The notes below the pieces were generated by a model, which searched no databases, was not told where the DNA came from, and saw only the letters and a program-made list of their open reading frames with translations. From the NCBI RefSeq assembly GCF_035581365.1, contig NZ_CP141590.1, positions 1,674,001 to 1,738,000 on the forward strand: a DNA stretch of 64,000 bases, read 5' to 3'. This stretch comes from Tsuneonella sp. CC-YZS046 (lineage in GTDB: Bacteria; Pseudomonadota; Alphaproteobacteria; Sphingomonadales; Sphingomonadaceae). Position numbers and translations under genes: made by a program. This document shows positions 55,687 to 63,939 of the stretch, in pieces; positions within the stretch are counted from its first letter, which is position 1; each line of letters begins with the position of its first letter.

Positions 55687-57975
55687 TCAGAACCGATTGT
55701 CCCTGGGGAAGCCCGTCGGCGGCAGCCTGCCCGCCGCGCCCCGGGCGACCTTCCACAGCATCACGTCCTTTTCGGAGCGAACCCGCCCGCTTTCTCCGCC
55801 CATCGTCCAGCTCAACCCCTCCTCCAGGGCCAGGGTGGTCGCATCCGAAAGCCCGCCATCGCGATAGCGCTGCAGGGTGACGCCCTGCCCCCGCGCCAGA
55901 ACCGGCAATTCCTCCAGGGCAAAGATCACGAGCTTGCGATTGTCGCCCACCACGGCGACATGATCGTGCCGGGCCGCGATCTCGCGCACCACGGCCAGCT
56001 TGACGCCGGGTTTCACATTCATCACCTGGCGGCCCTTGCGGGTTTCGGCCAGCAGCTCTTCCATTTCCGCCGCAAAGCCCTTCCCCGCGCTGCTCGCCAG
56101 CAACAGCTGGCCCTTGGGCTTGTATGCCAGCAGGCTCACGATCTGGGCTTCGGATTCGATGTCGACCATGGTCCTGATCGGCTCGCCGAAACCGCGCGCG
56201 CCCGGCAGCTTGTCCGCGCCCAGCGTATAGAAGCGGCCGTTATCGGCGGCGACCAGCAGCTTGTCGGTGGTCTGGGCATGGATCGCGAAGGCCGGCCCAT
56301 CCCCTTCCTTGAACTTGAAGTCGCCATCCAGCGGCACATGGCCCCGGGCGGCGCGTATCCAGCCCCGCTGCGAAAGGATGACGGTGACCGGCTCCTTCTC
56401 GATCATGGCGTCCATCGTGAATTCGACGGTCGGCACCGCTTCGGCAATCGTGGTGCGGCGGCGGCCCAACGCCGTGTCCTCGCCATATTCCTTGCGCAGC
56501 GCATTGAGATCGCGCTTCACGCGGGTGCGCTGCCGGGCGGGAGATTCGAGCAGCTTTTCGAGTTCGTCCCGTTCGGCGAGCAGATCGTCCCGCTCCTGCC
56601 GCAGTTCCATCTCCTCAAGTTTGCGCAGGCTGCGCAGCCGCATGTTGAGGATCGCCTCGGCCTGGCGATCGGTCAGGCTGAATTCCGCCATCATGACCGG
56701 CTTCGGCTCATCCTCGGTCCGGATGATCTCGATGATCCGGTCCAGATTGAGAAAGGCGATGATATAGCCTTCCACCAGTTCCAGCCGGGCCGCGATCTTC
56801 TCCAGCCGATGGCGGCTGCGGCGCTGCAGGATGTCGATCTGGCTGGCCACCCAGTTGGTCAGCAGTTCCTTCAGCCCCATCACCATCGGGGTGCGGCTGG
56901 CGTCCAGCACATTGAGATTGAGCGAGAACCGGCTTTCGAGGTCGGTCAGCCGATAGAGGCTTTCCTTGAGCAGTTCCGGTTCGACATTGCGGCTGCGCGG
57001 CACCAGCACGATCCGGATATGCTCATCGGATTCATCGCGCACATCGTCCAGGATCGGCAGTTTCTTGTCCGCGATGGCCTGGGCGATCTGTTCGATCAGC
57101 TTCCCCTTCTGGACCATATAGGGGATCTCGCTGATAACGAGCTGCCATTGCCCGCCGCCCAGCCGCTCGATGCCCGCTTCGCGATCCTCGGCTTTCTCCG
57201 CTTCGGCCGCGAAGAAACGCCCGCGCACCCGGAATGCGCCGCGTCCCGTCTCATAAGCGTTGGAGATCGCGGCGGGGCTGTCGACGATAACCCCGCCCGT
57301 GGGGAAATCCGGCCCATGGAACAGTTCCATCAACCTGGCATGTTCCACATGCGGATTGTCGATCAGTTCCAGCGTGGCGTCGATTATTTCCGCGACATTG
57401 TGGCTGGGGATCGAGGTGGCCATGCCCACCGCGATTCCACTCGCGCCATTGGCCAGCAGATTGGGAAACAGGCCGGGGAAGATTTCCGGCTCTTCCTCTT
57501 CGCCATTATAGGTGGGCACGAAATCGACCGTGCCCTCGTCCAGCCCCGCCATGAGGCGGATGGCGGTAGGGGTAAGGCGCGCCTCGGTATAGCGATAGGC
57601 GGCGGCATTATCGCCATCGATATTGCCGAAGTTGCCCTGCCCTTCGACCAGCGGATAGCGCAGCGCGAAATCCTGGGCGAGCCGGACCATCGCGTCATAG
57701 ACGCTGGCGTCGCCATGGGGGTGATACTTGCCGATCACGTCGCCCACCACGCGCGCCGATTTCTTGAAGGCGCTGGCCGGATCGAGCTTCAACTGACGCA
57801 TCGCCCAGAGCAAGCGGCGATGGACCGGCTTCAGCCCGTCCCTCAGATCCGGGAGCGAGCGCGCCGTGATCGTGGAAAGCGCATAGACGAGGTAGCGCTC
57901 GGACAGCGCGCTGTCGAACGGCGCATCGACAATCGCATCGAAGGGATCGGGTTCGGTATCGGCAACGGTATCCAT
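55687..57975 (-). CDS. parC: DNA topoisomerase IV subunit A
   Basis: A 762-residue type IIA topoisomerase A subunit. [20 protein letters not shown] and [20 protein letters not shown] are the family signatures, and the catalytic tyrosine is Tyr129 in [10 protein letters not shown]. Length and the C-terminal part (no repeated GyrA boxes) indicate ParC and not GyrA. The residue matching E. coli ParC Ser80 is Ala90. It separates daughter chromosomes with ParE. The gene upstream on the same strand is the ferredoxin, 177 bp away. Confidence 0.95.
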   Translation of the reverse strand: MDTVADTEPDPFDAIVDAPFDSALSERYLVYALSTITARSLPDLRDGLKPVHRRLLWAMRQLKLDPASAFKKSARVVGDVIGKYHPHGDASVYDAMVRLAQDFALRYPLVEGQGNFGNIDGDNAAAYRYTEARLTPTAIRLMAGLDEGTVDFVPTYNGEEEEPEIFPGLFPNLLANGASGIAVGMATSIPSHNVAEIIDATLELIDNPHVEHARLMELFHGPDFPTGGVIVDSPAAISNAYETGRGAFRVRGRFFAAEAEKAEDREAGIERLGGGQWQLVISEIPYMVQKGKLIEQIAQAIADKKLPILDDVRDESDEHIRIVLVPRSRNVEPELLKESLYRLTDLESRFSLNLNVLDASRTPMVMGLKELLTNWVASQIDILQRRSRHRLEKIAARLELVEGYIIAFLNLDRIIEIIRTEDEPKPVMMAEFSLTDRQAEAILNMRLRSLRKLEEMELRQERDDLLAERDELEKLLESPARQRTRVKRDLNALRKEYGEDTALGRRRTTIAEAVPTVEFTMDAMIEKEPVTVILSQRGWIRAARGHVPLDGDFKFKEGDGPAFAIHAQTTDKLLVAADNGRFYTLGADKLPGARGFGEPIRTMVDIESEAQIVSLLAYKPKGQLLLASSAGKGFAAEMEELLAETRKGRQVMNVKPGVKLAVVREIAARHDHVAVVGDNRKLVIFALEELPVLARGQGVTLQRYRDGGLSDATTLALEEGLSWTMGGESGRVRSEKDVMLWKVARGAAGRLPPTGFPRDNRF

Positions 57976-58152
57976 GCGCTCCGCCCTATCACCGGCACGG
58001 CCCGCGGGTAAGCACGGAACCTTCGCAATCCACCGCCCATTCAGCGAACGAATGCTGAAAGGGAACTTAGGTCATGACAAAGCGCGTATTGATATGCAGG
58101 CCGATCACGGGGCTGACATCTCAAAAGGTCCGTCAGTTCGCCTGAGGCAATG
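57976..58152. promoter_or_regulatory. parC upstream region with inverted repeat
   Basis: 177 bp gap. TTCAGC (58040-58045) and GCTGAA (58054-58059) make a 6+6 inverted repeat with 8 bp spacer. A 23-codon frame (58074-58145) with AGGG/TTAGG upstream follows on the plus strand; it is too short to call. The parC promoter should lie here. Confidence 0.45.
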
Positions 58153-58485
58153 CTACAAAAGCTGCATGTCGCGGCTTTCGGGCGGAATATGCGCGATAAG
58201 CCCATCGAGATCGGGCGTCAGCACGATCTGGCATGACAGGCGGCTGTAGCGAACCACCCCGGCCGCGAGATCGAGCATATCCTCCTCCTCGTCACTGGCG
58301 GGGCGCAGCTTCGCGAACCACTCTTCCGCGATGATGACATGGCAGGTCGAACAGGCCATCTGCCCTTCGCAAGTGCCCTCCAGCGGCATCCCGCAAGCCT
58401 GCCCCGTCTCCAGCAGGCTGGAATTTACCTCTGCCTGGGTAGAAACTCTCTCGCCCTGGGCGGTGATGAATTCGACCCTTATCAT
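58153..58485 (-). CDS. 2Fe-2S ferredoxin (adrenodoxin type)
   Basis: A 110-residue ferredoxin. The four cluster cysteines are Cys39, Cys45 and Cys48 (GTCEGQMACSTC) and Cys85 (LSCQIV). The family is the adrenodoxin/Isc-Fdx type, which gives electrons to Fe-S cluster assembly. Its start overlaps the stop of the cysteine desulfurase gene by 4 bp (ATGA), so the ferredoxin and desulfurase are coupled. Longer frames upstream are the shadow of that gene. Confidence 0.93.
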   Translation of the reverse strand: MIRVEFITAQGERVSTQAEVNSSLLETGQACGMPLEGTCEGQMACSTCHVIIAEEWFAKLRPASDEEEDMLDLAAGVVRYSRLSCQIVLTPDLDGLIAHIPPESRDMQLL

Positions 58486-59576
58486 CGCATATCCTGTCGT
58501 TCGGCGGCGGCATTCAGGCTTTCGGCCACCATCTCGATCTCGTCCAGCGTGGTATAACGCCCGAAGCCAAGCCGGATCGAGCTTTTTGCCTGTCTTGCGC
58601 TCAAACCCAGGGCCGACAGGACATGGCTTGGCCTGCCGGAGCCGCTCGCGCAAGCCGATCCCGCCGAAAATGCAATCGTCCGTAGATCGGACATCAGCCG
58701 CGCGACATCCAGCCCTTCGCGCCGGATATTGAGATTGCCGTGCCAGCGGCTATCGGCGCTGCCGTTCAGCTCCCATTCCGGCAGCAGGGAATGCACCCGT
58801 GCCCACAGCTTTTCCACATGCTGCGCATCATTTTCCAACAGCTCTGTCGACAGTCTGGCGGCGACCCCGAAACCCGCGCAAAGCGCCGGGCTGAGCGTGC
58901 CGGAACGCAGCCCCTGTTCCTGCCCTCCGCCAGTGAGCAGAGGCTCGAGCACCACCCCGTCCCGTATCCATAACGCGCCGATTCCCTTCGGCCCGTAGAG
59001 CTTGTGGGCCGACACCGCGATCATGTCCGCTTCCGCCGGCGGGGCGAGCTTGCCGGCGCCCTGAACGGCATCGCACAGGAAAAGCGCGCCCAACTCCTTC
59101 GCTCGCCGGGCGAGCGCATCGACCGGCTGGATGGTGCCGATCTCGTTGTTGACCTGCATCACCGCAACCAGACGCACCGCATCAGGCAAGCCGCAGGCCG
59201 GATCGACCAGTCCCGCGCGATCCACCGGCAATATCTCCACCGGGCAGCGCAAGGCCCTGGCCGTATCCAGCACGGCCGCGTGCTCGATCGCCGATACCGC
59301 CACGGGGCGGGCATCGCCGGGCGGATGCGAGCCGCGCAAGGCCAGGTTGATCGCTTCGGTGGCGCTGCCGGTGAAGATCACGCGCCCGCCCGGCGGGAAA
59401 AGCGCCGCTACCCGGTCACGCGCCAGTTCGACCGCCGCCGCCGCCTGCCGCCCGAACCGATGCGGGCTATGCGGATTGCCGAACCCGGTGCCATCCGGCC
59501 CATCGAGCCAGGGCAGCATTGCCTCCCGCGCTTCCGGCGCCAGGGGCGTCGTCGCCTGATAGTCGCAATAGATCAT
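58482..59576 (-). CDS. cysteine desulfurase (NifS/IscS-like), copy 1
   Basis: A 364-residue PLP enzyme that takes sulfur from cysteine for Fe-S clusters or tRNA thiolation. The PLP lysine is Lys192 (SAHKLYGPKG), the sulfur-carrying Cys309 lies in SAGSACASGSGRPSH, and YCDYQATTPLAPEAREAM starts the fold. It overlaps the second desulfurase by 4 bp and the ferredoxin by 4 bp. The two desulfurases share only moderate similarity, so they are probably an old duplication with different partners. Confidence 0.92.
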   Translation of the reverse strand: MIYCDYQATTPLAPEAREAMLPWLDGPDGTGFGNPHSPHRFGRQAAAAVELARDRVAALFPPGGRVIFTGSATEAINLALRGSHPPGDARPVAVSAIEHAAVLDTARALRCPVEILPVDRAGLVDPACGLPDAVRLVAVMQVNNEIGTIQPVDALARRAKELGALFLCDAVQGAGKLAPPAEADMIAVSAHKLYGPKGIGALWIRDGVVLEPLLTGGGQEQGLRSGTLSPALCAGFGVAARLSTELLENDAQHVEKLWARVHSLLPEWELNGSADSRWHGNLNIRREGLDVARLMSDLRTIAFSAGSACASGSGRPSHVLSALGLSARQAKSSIRLGFGRYTTLDEIEMVAESLNAAAERQDMR

Positions 59577-60658
59577 GCGGCCCGCGCTCCGCTGCCTTCC
59601 GCCAGCGCGATCCAGCTGTCGCAGAAGCGTTCCACCTCCTCGCGCGTCGTGCTCCAGCCGAAACTGACGCGGATGATCCGGCCGGCCAGTTCGTCGTCCA
59701 GCCCCATCGCCTGCAGGACATGGCTTCGCTTGAGGCTGCCGGACGAGCAGGCGCTGCCCTGCGACACGGCAAATCCCGCCATGTCGAAGCGCATCAGCTG
59801 CGCGCTGCCGGACATATCGGGCATCGCGATGGCCTCGATATAGGGTGTGGGAGCGGCAAGACGGTCGGCCAGCCGCATTCCGCCGAGGCGGGCGATGGCC
59901 GGGGCGAGCCTTTCAATTATCGGTTCCAAAACCGCCGGATCGAGATAGGGGGCGCTGCAGGCTTCCAATGCCGCGGCAAGGCCAAGCGCGCCCGGCAGAT
60001 TCTCCGTGCCGCGGCGATACCCCCGCTCCTGCCCGCTGGACGGCGCCAGCATGGCGAAATCCTTCACCAGCAAGGCGCCGACACCGGGTGGGCCGCCGAA
60101 CTTGTGGGCGGAGAGGATCACCATATCCGCCCCGGCCGGCAAGGCGAACTTGCCGGCGCTTTGCGCCGCATCGACCAGCAGCAGGCCGTCCGCCGAATGC
60201 ACAATCCGCGCAATCGCATCCAGGTCCTGCCCGTTGCCCGTTTCCGAATTGATGGCCTGCACCGCCACAACCGGGCGCTCCCGGCCGTCCACCGCTTCCT
60301 CCAGCACGTCGAGATCCAGCGCGCCGTCCGGGCGAACAGGCAGGATCTCCGCGTCCGGCAAGGCTTGCAGCACGGAGTCATGCTCCACCGCGCTCACCAG
60401 CCTGGCCCCGCCCTTCGCGCGAGCGAGCGCCATCGCGGCGCTCTCGCTCGCGCCGCTGGTGAAGATCAGCTCATGCGGCCAGCCCAGCGAGGCGGCCGCG
60501 CGCGCGCGGGCATCCTCCAGCGCGGCACGGGCAGCCCTGCCCTCGGCATGGGGGCTGGACGGGTTCGCCCATTTGCCCATCCCCTCCGCCACCGCGGCGG
60601 CCGCTTCGGGGCGGATCGGCGTCGTGGCCGCATGATCGAGATAAATGCGCAAATGCAC
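59573..60658 (-). CDS. cysteine desulfurase (NifS/IscS-like), copy 2
   Basis: A 361-residue paralogue of the downstream gene. The PLP lysine is Lys186 (SAHKFGGPPG) and the active cysteine Cys304 in SQGSACSSGSLKRSH. YLDHAATTPIRPEAAAAVAE is the N-terminal signature. It leads the desulfurase-desulfurase-ferredoxin unit. No scaffold (IscU/SufU), SufBCD or IscR is in the window, so the product of this cluster may feed a separate acceptor. Confidence 0.92.
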   Translation of the reverse strand: MHLRIYLDHAATTPIRPEAAAAVAEGMGKWANPSSPHAEGRAARAALEDARARAAASLGWPHELIFTSGASESAAMALARAKGGARLVSAVEHDSVLQALPDAEILPVRPDGALDLDVLEEAVDGRERPVVAVQAINSETGNGQDLDAIARIVHSADGLLLVDAAQSAGKFALPAGADMVILSAHKFGGPPGVGALLVKDFAMLAPSSGQERGYRRGTENLPGALGLAAALEACSAPYLDPAVLEPIIERLAPAIARLGGMRLADRLAAPTPYIEAIAMPDMSGSAQLMRFDMAGFAVSQGSACSSGSLKRSHVLQAMGLDDELAGRIIRVSFGWSTTREEVERFCDSWIALAEGSGARAA

Positions 60659-60760
60659 TCCATTGCGTAGGAATTGCGAAAAACGGCGAGAACACTATAT
60701 AGCCTCCACCTTCCCGCGCGCCACCCGCGCGCTCAGTCAGCGCATTCAGACAGGTCATAT

Positions 60761-61417
60761 ATGCCCTCAGTTATCTTTCCCGGTCCGGAAGGCCGCCTCG
60801 AAGGCCGGTTTCAACCTTCTGCCCGCCCCCGCGCGCCCGTGGCGATGATCCTTCATCCCCACCCCCAGGGCGGCGGCACCATGAACGATCGGATCGTGCA
60901 GCGGCTCTACAAGACATTCGCCGATCGCGGCTTCGCGACGCTGCGCTTCAACTTTCGCGGCGTGGGCCGCAGCCAGGGCAGTTTCGACAACGGCATCGGC
61001 GAGCTTTCCGATGCGGCCGCCGCGCTGGACTGGGTCCAATCGATCCATCCGGAGGCGCAGACCACCTGGATCGCAGGCTACAGCTTCGGCGCCCTGATCG
61101 GGATGCAATTGCTCATGCGCCGCCCGGAAATTCGCGGCTTCATCTCGGTTTCGCCGCCGGCGAACATGTATGATTTCAGCTTCCTTGCCCCTTGCCCCGC
61201 ATCAGGCATAATCATCCAGGGCGCCGGGGACACGGTGGTTCAGCCGGGGGCCGTGCAGAAGCTGGTCGACAAGCTGCGCACGCAGAAGCACATCACCATC
61301 CATCACGATGAGATTCCGCGCGCCAATCACTTCTTCGAGCATGAGCTTGAGGACATGATGCTCTCGGTCGACAAATATCTCGATTTCCGGCTCTCGCCGG
61401 AATGCACCATCCGGTAA
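60761..61417 (+). CDS. alpha/beta hydrolase
   Basis: A 218-residue small alpha/beta hydrolase. ILHPHPQGGGTMNDRIVQRL is the oxyanion-hole and first-helix region, FNFRGVGRSQGSFDNGIGEL follows, and the nucleophile Ser108 lies in AGYSFGALIG. This fits the family of cytoplasmic dienelactone-hydrolase-like enzymes; the substrate is unknown. The start at 60761 (PSVIFPGPEGRLEG) was preferred to one 29 codons above. It is divergent from the desulfurase unit by 102 bp and ends in a hairpin terminator. Confidence 0.87.
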   Translation: MPSVIFPGPEGRLEGRFQPSARPRAPVAMILHPHPQGGGTMNDRIVQRLYKTFADRGFATLRFNFRGVGRSQGSFDNGIGELSDAAAALDWVQSIHPEAQTTWIAGYSFGALIGMQLLMRRPEIRGFISVSPPANMYDFSFLAPCPASGIIIQGAGDTVVQPGAVQKLVDKLRTQKHITIHHDEIPRANHFFEHELEDMMLSVDKYLDFRLSPECTIR

Positions 61418-61422
61418 CGAAC

Positions 61423-61450
61423 AGACGGGCTGCTCCCTTGCGGCCCGTCT
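61423..61450. terminator. hairpin terminator between convergent genes
   Basis: AGACGGGC (61423-61430) and GCCCGTCT (61443-61450) form a perfect 8 bp stem with a 12-base loop. It sits between the alpha/beta hydrolase stop and the stop of the convergent gene at 61472, so it may serve both. The following T content is low. Confidence 0.65.
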
Positions 61451-61471
61451 ACCCTGTCTCCTGTCTCCGGG

Positions 61472-62407
61472 TCAGGCTCCCGCGAACCGCACGACATAAT
61501 CCTTCGCGAAATCGAGGTAGTTGCGGTTCCAGCAGAATTCGACCCAGCCGGTGCCCTGCTTGCCTTCGATCTCCACGGTGAAAGCCGCCTCGTTGAGGTA
61601 GACCTTCGGATCGTATGAATCGAGCTGGATCGTGGCGAAGGCCCTGGCGTGGACCACTGCCCGGCGGTCTTCGCTATCCACCACGGTCACTTCCATGCCT
61701 TGCTGCATCATCCGGTCGTCGTAATCGATCCTGTAGTCGACCGAAGCGAGGTGGCGCATCTGCCCATCCTTGAACAGATAGCCGCGCAAGTGATTGTATC
61801 CGAAGGATTGCATCTCGAAGAAATGGATCGAGCAATCCTCGGTCGTGGCGTGGAACCATTTGTGATTCTGGTTGAGGCCCCAGATCCGCGGTCCCCATGA
61901 GTGATCCCTGATGAGGAAGCCTTCATGCTTTCCGCCCAGGCCGTCGACACTGAATTCCGCGCTGAGGCGGCCATGCTGCTCGGTGCGGTCGTCGCCATAG
62001 TAGGGCGGATTGCCCCCGGGGTGGGAACTGAACGCATAGGGCGGGTGCATCGCCTCGAAGCGCCCATGGAACTGGATGCGTTCCCCTTTCCAGTCGAGAT
62101 CCACGATCCTGTGGGCATCGCGCACGGCCATCACCAGCGGGCCGGTCCGCCAGTCGTCGAAATCCATTCCGTCCGGAACGTCCGCTTCCACTTCCTCGAT
62201 CACCGGCTCGGGCAAGGCCGGCCCGAACAGATAGGTGCGCACCTTTGCCGGCCCGGTTGCGCGGATCGACGGATAAATGAAGCCGGCAATGCCATGCTCA
62301 GGGAACATCAGCATGTGAGCGAGCAATTCCCGCCCATCTTCCCTCAGCTTGTGCCGAAAGGCATGTTCGGCGGGGAAGGACGCAAAATACTCGTTGGTTT
62401 CGCTCAT
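61472..62407 (-). CDS. AttH/CrtC-like (lipocalin-like) protein
   Basis: A 311-residue protein with many beta strands and the motif GFLIRDHSWGPRIWGL (RDHSWG), typical of the AttH/CrtC and tyrosine-cyclase-like lipocalin families. No signal peptide is seen. Members act on terpenoid or aromatic compounds or have no known function, so the role here is open. A gap of 158 bp lies between its start and the small membrane protein gene on the same strand. Confidence 0.68.
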   Translation of the reverse strand: MSETNEYFASFPAEHAFRHKLREDGRELLAHMLMFPEHGIAGFIYPSIRATGPAKVRTYLFGPALPEPVIEEVEADVPDGMDFDDWRTGPLVMAVRDAHRIVDLDWKGERIQFHGRFEAMHPPYAFSSHPGGNPPYYGDDRTEQHGRLSAEFSVDGLGGKHEGFLIRDHSWGPRIWGLNQNHKWFHATTEDCSIHFFEMQSFGYNHLRGYLFKDGQMRHLASVDYRIDYDDRMMQQGMEVTVVDSEDRRAVVHARAFATIQLDSYDPKVYLNEAAFTVEIEGKQGTGWVEFCWNRNYLDFAKDYVVRFAGA

Positions 62408-62565
62408 CGGCTCGTCTCTTCTTTCAACTCAGCAATTCTTCAGCGCGAAGCGGATTGGCCGGCAAAAAGCAATCCCGCAACTGCACCACAATCGAGCGAT
62501 GGTCGCAAAATGACGGCACGCCACCCTATCCACCGGCCGATCCACGAGCGGCGGCACCCGAACGG
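62408..62565. other. intergenic gap, no clear feature
   Basis: 158 bp between the AttH-like gene and the small membrane protein gene. No repeat, terminator or promoter was identified; the promoter of the AttH-like gene should lie here. Confidence 0.35.
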
Positions 62566-62778
62566 CTAGGGCTGTTCAGCGCTTTCGATGGAGCGGCCGA
62601 GCGGCGCCTGGCCGCTTTTGTCGGGCAATGTCCAGATCGCGATATTGAGGACCATGACCGCCGCCAGAAGCAGCATCAGCATGATCTGGCGCCTTGGCCT
62701 CCCCTTGCGCCATGCGACGAACGCGCCAAGCAGCAAGGCGATCGCAGCCAGAACGAGAATCGACAATACAGCTTCCAT
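62566..62778 (-). CDS. small membrane protein, unknown
   Basis: A 70-residue protein with two hydrophobic segments, VLSILVLAAIALLLGAFVAW and IMLMLLLAAVMVLNIAIWTL, joined by KGRPRRQ. The C terminus is polar. It lies 6 bp downstream of the DUF937-type gene on the same strand and is probably co-transcribed. No family recognised. Confidence 0.65.
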   Translation of the reverse strand: MEAVLSILVLAAIALLLGAFVAWRKGRPRRQIMLMLLLAAVMVLNIAIWTLPDKSGQAPLGRSIESAEQP

Positions 62779-62784
62779 GGTCCC

Positions 62785-63297
62785 TCAGTCTTCTTCAGGC
62801 GGAAGCACTTCATCAAGCGGATTGTGCGCATGCTCAAGTTCCAGCAGCGCAGGAACCCCGTTGTCGTTGCCATGCAAGGGAGCGGCCCGGATCGAGATGT
62901 AGCCGCCGAGCAGCATGGCGAGCAGGGGAAGCATCTTGCGCAGCTGCGCGGTGTCGAGTTCGGACCTCTCGGCGGCCGCGCTGGCCACGGATACGATTGC
63001 CTCGGGCGATCCGAAGATCGCTTCGAGGAGGGCGGGGCCTGCCGCCATCGACCCGTTCCCCGGGATCAGCACGGCGGCGGCCATCTCGCCATCGCCCCAC
63101 AGGTTCAGCAGCTTCAACAGCGCGGGAAGCCCCTGCCCTTCAGAGTCATGACGCTGGCAGTAGCGTTTGAATCCGCCCAGCAGGAAAGGCAGCAGGGCAT
63201 CCGTCCCCGCCGACGCCTGCGTCGGCGTCAAGTTCAAGTGCCGCGACAAAGCAGCCAGGCCACCCGTACGCCGCAGCGTGTCGAGCATCTCGATCAT
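62785..63297 (-). CDS. DUF937-type protein
   Basis: A 170-residue protein whose N-terminal half (GGLAALSRHLNLTPTQASAG, then TDALLPFLLGGFKRY) fits the DUF937 family, whose members have alanine/glycine-rich helices of unknown function. The start at 63297 is the family start; the frame is open for 13 codons above. The region 63337-63453 upstream is very AT-rich. It is followed by the small membrane protein after 6 bp. Confidence 0.72.
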   Translation of the reverse strand: MIEMLDTLRRTGGLAALSRHLNLTPTQASAGTDALLPFLLGGFKRYCQRHDSEGQGLPALLKLLNLWGDGEMAAAVLIPGNGSMAAGPALLEAIFGSPEAIVSVASAAAERSELDTAQLRKMLPLLAMLLGGYISIRAAPLHGNDNGVPALLELEHAHNPLDEVLPPEED

Positions 63298-63453
63298 TCG
63301 GTTCCCCTCCGTGAAACCGATGCGACCCGGCTTCATATCTTATAACAGGGTTTAATAATATTATTTTACGGAAGGCAACGCTCTTTTCCGGAAAGTTGCT
63401 GACATTACTCCCTCACGGATGAAATGAGCAGTAACGCAGGCCCGGAAGCCTGC

Positions 63454-63777
63454 CTATTTCTTGCCGAACAAGCCCTTTGCAATATCCGCGATATCATCGA
63501 AAGCGCTGCCATCCTTGTCGCGATCGAGAATATTGGCGAATTCCATCAGCGAACCCTCGCCGCCGACCGCCTGCACGATCTGCTGCAAGGTGGAAGCGGG
63601 CAGCCCGGTCTTGGCGGCGGCCAGCTCGACCGTGTCGCCTTGCATTTGGTGGGACTGGCCCAGGGCCGCGATCGCCTTTTCCGCCAGACCCGGATCGATG
63701 CCGAGCTTCGCGGAAAGGTTCGCCACGTCGTCAGGCGCACCGCCGATTCCCTTGAGGATCGTATCGAAAATGCTCAT
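63454..63777 (-). CDS. small YidB/DUF937-like protein with Ca-binding-like loop
   Basis: A 107-residue protein related to DUF937/YidB proteins (LAAAKTGLPASTLQQIVQAV). Its C terminus has DRDKDGSAFDDIADI, which has the DxDxDG pattern of an EF-hand or dockerin loop. No signal peptide is seen. A perfect 10 bp hairpin lies in its 5' leader (63795-63826). It is on the same strand as the other DUF937-type gene, 116 bp further downstream, and the similar fold suggests an old duplication. Confidence 0.75.
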   Translation of the reverse strand: MSIFDTILKGIGGAPDDVANLSAKLGIDPGLAEKAIAALGQSHQMQGDTVELAAAKTGLPASTLQQIVQAVGGEGSLMEFANILDRDKDGSAFDDIADIAKGLFGKK

Positions 63778-63794
63778 CGCTGCTTCTCCTGTAG

Positions 63795-63826
63795 AAGGGC
63801 ATCAAACCCCGGCGCATGATGCCCTT
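63795..63826 (-). promoter_or_regulatory. 5' leader hairpin of the YidB-like gene
   Basis: AAGGGCATCA (63795-63804) and TGATGCCCTT (63817-63826) are a perfect 10 bp inverted repeat with a 12-base loop, 18 bp upstream of the start codon (minus strand). It may be an mRNA structure that controls translation or stability, or an operator. Confidence 0.6.
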
Positions 63827-63883
63827 TCATAACAGCGACACAAGTCCAATCTTTGACACAGGCCAACCATCGCGGAGCCGGTG

Positions 63884-63913
63884 CAAAAAAATGGGGCGGG
63901 AAAAACCCGCCCC
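63884..63913 (-). terminator. intrinsic terminator of the gene at the window edge
   Basis: On the minus strand GGGGCGGG (63906-63913) pairs with CCCGCCCC (63893-63900) across a TTTTT loop, followed by ATTTTTTT, a classic rho-independent terminator 26 bp after the stop of the edge gene. Confidence 0.92.
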
Positions 63914-63939
63914 GCCTTTTCCAGCTTCCGGAGGGAGCC

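Noticed and set aside
55663-58011. 782-codon open frame on the plus strand
   Set aside because: Antisense of parC with no recognisable motifs; parC has all family signatures.
58062-58085. GGAAC followed by CGCGT, possible EcfG promoter
   Set aside because: The -10 part does not match CGTT at 16 or 17 bp.
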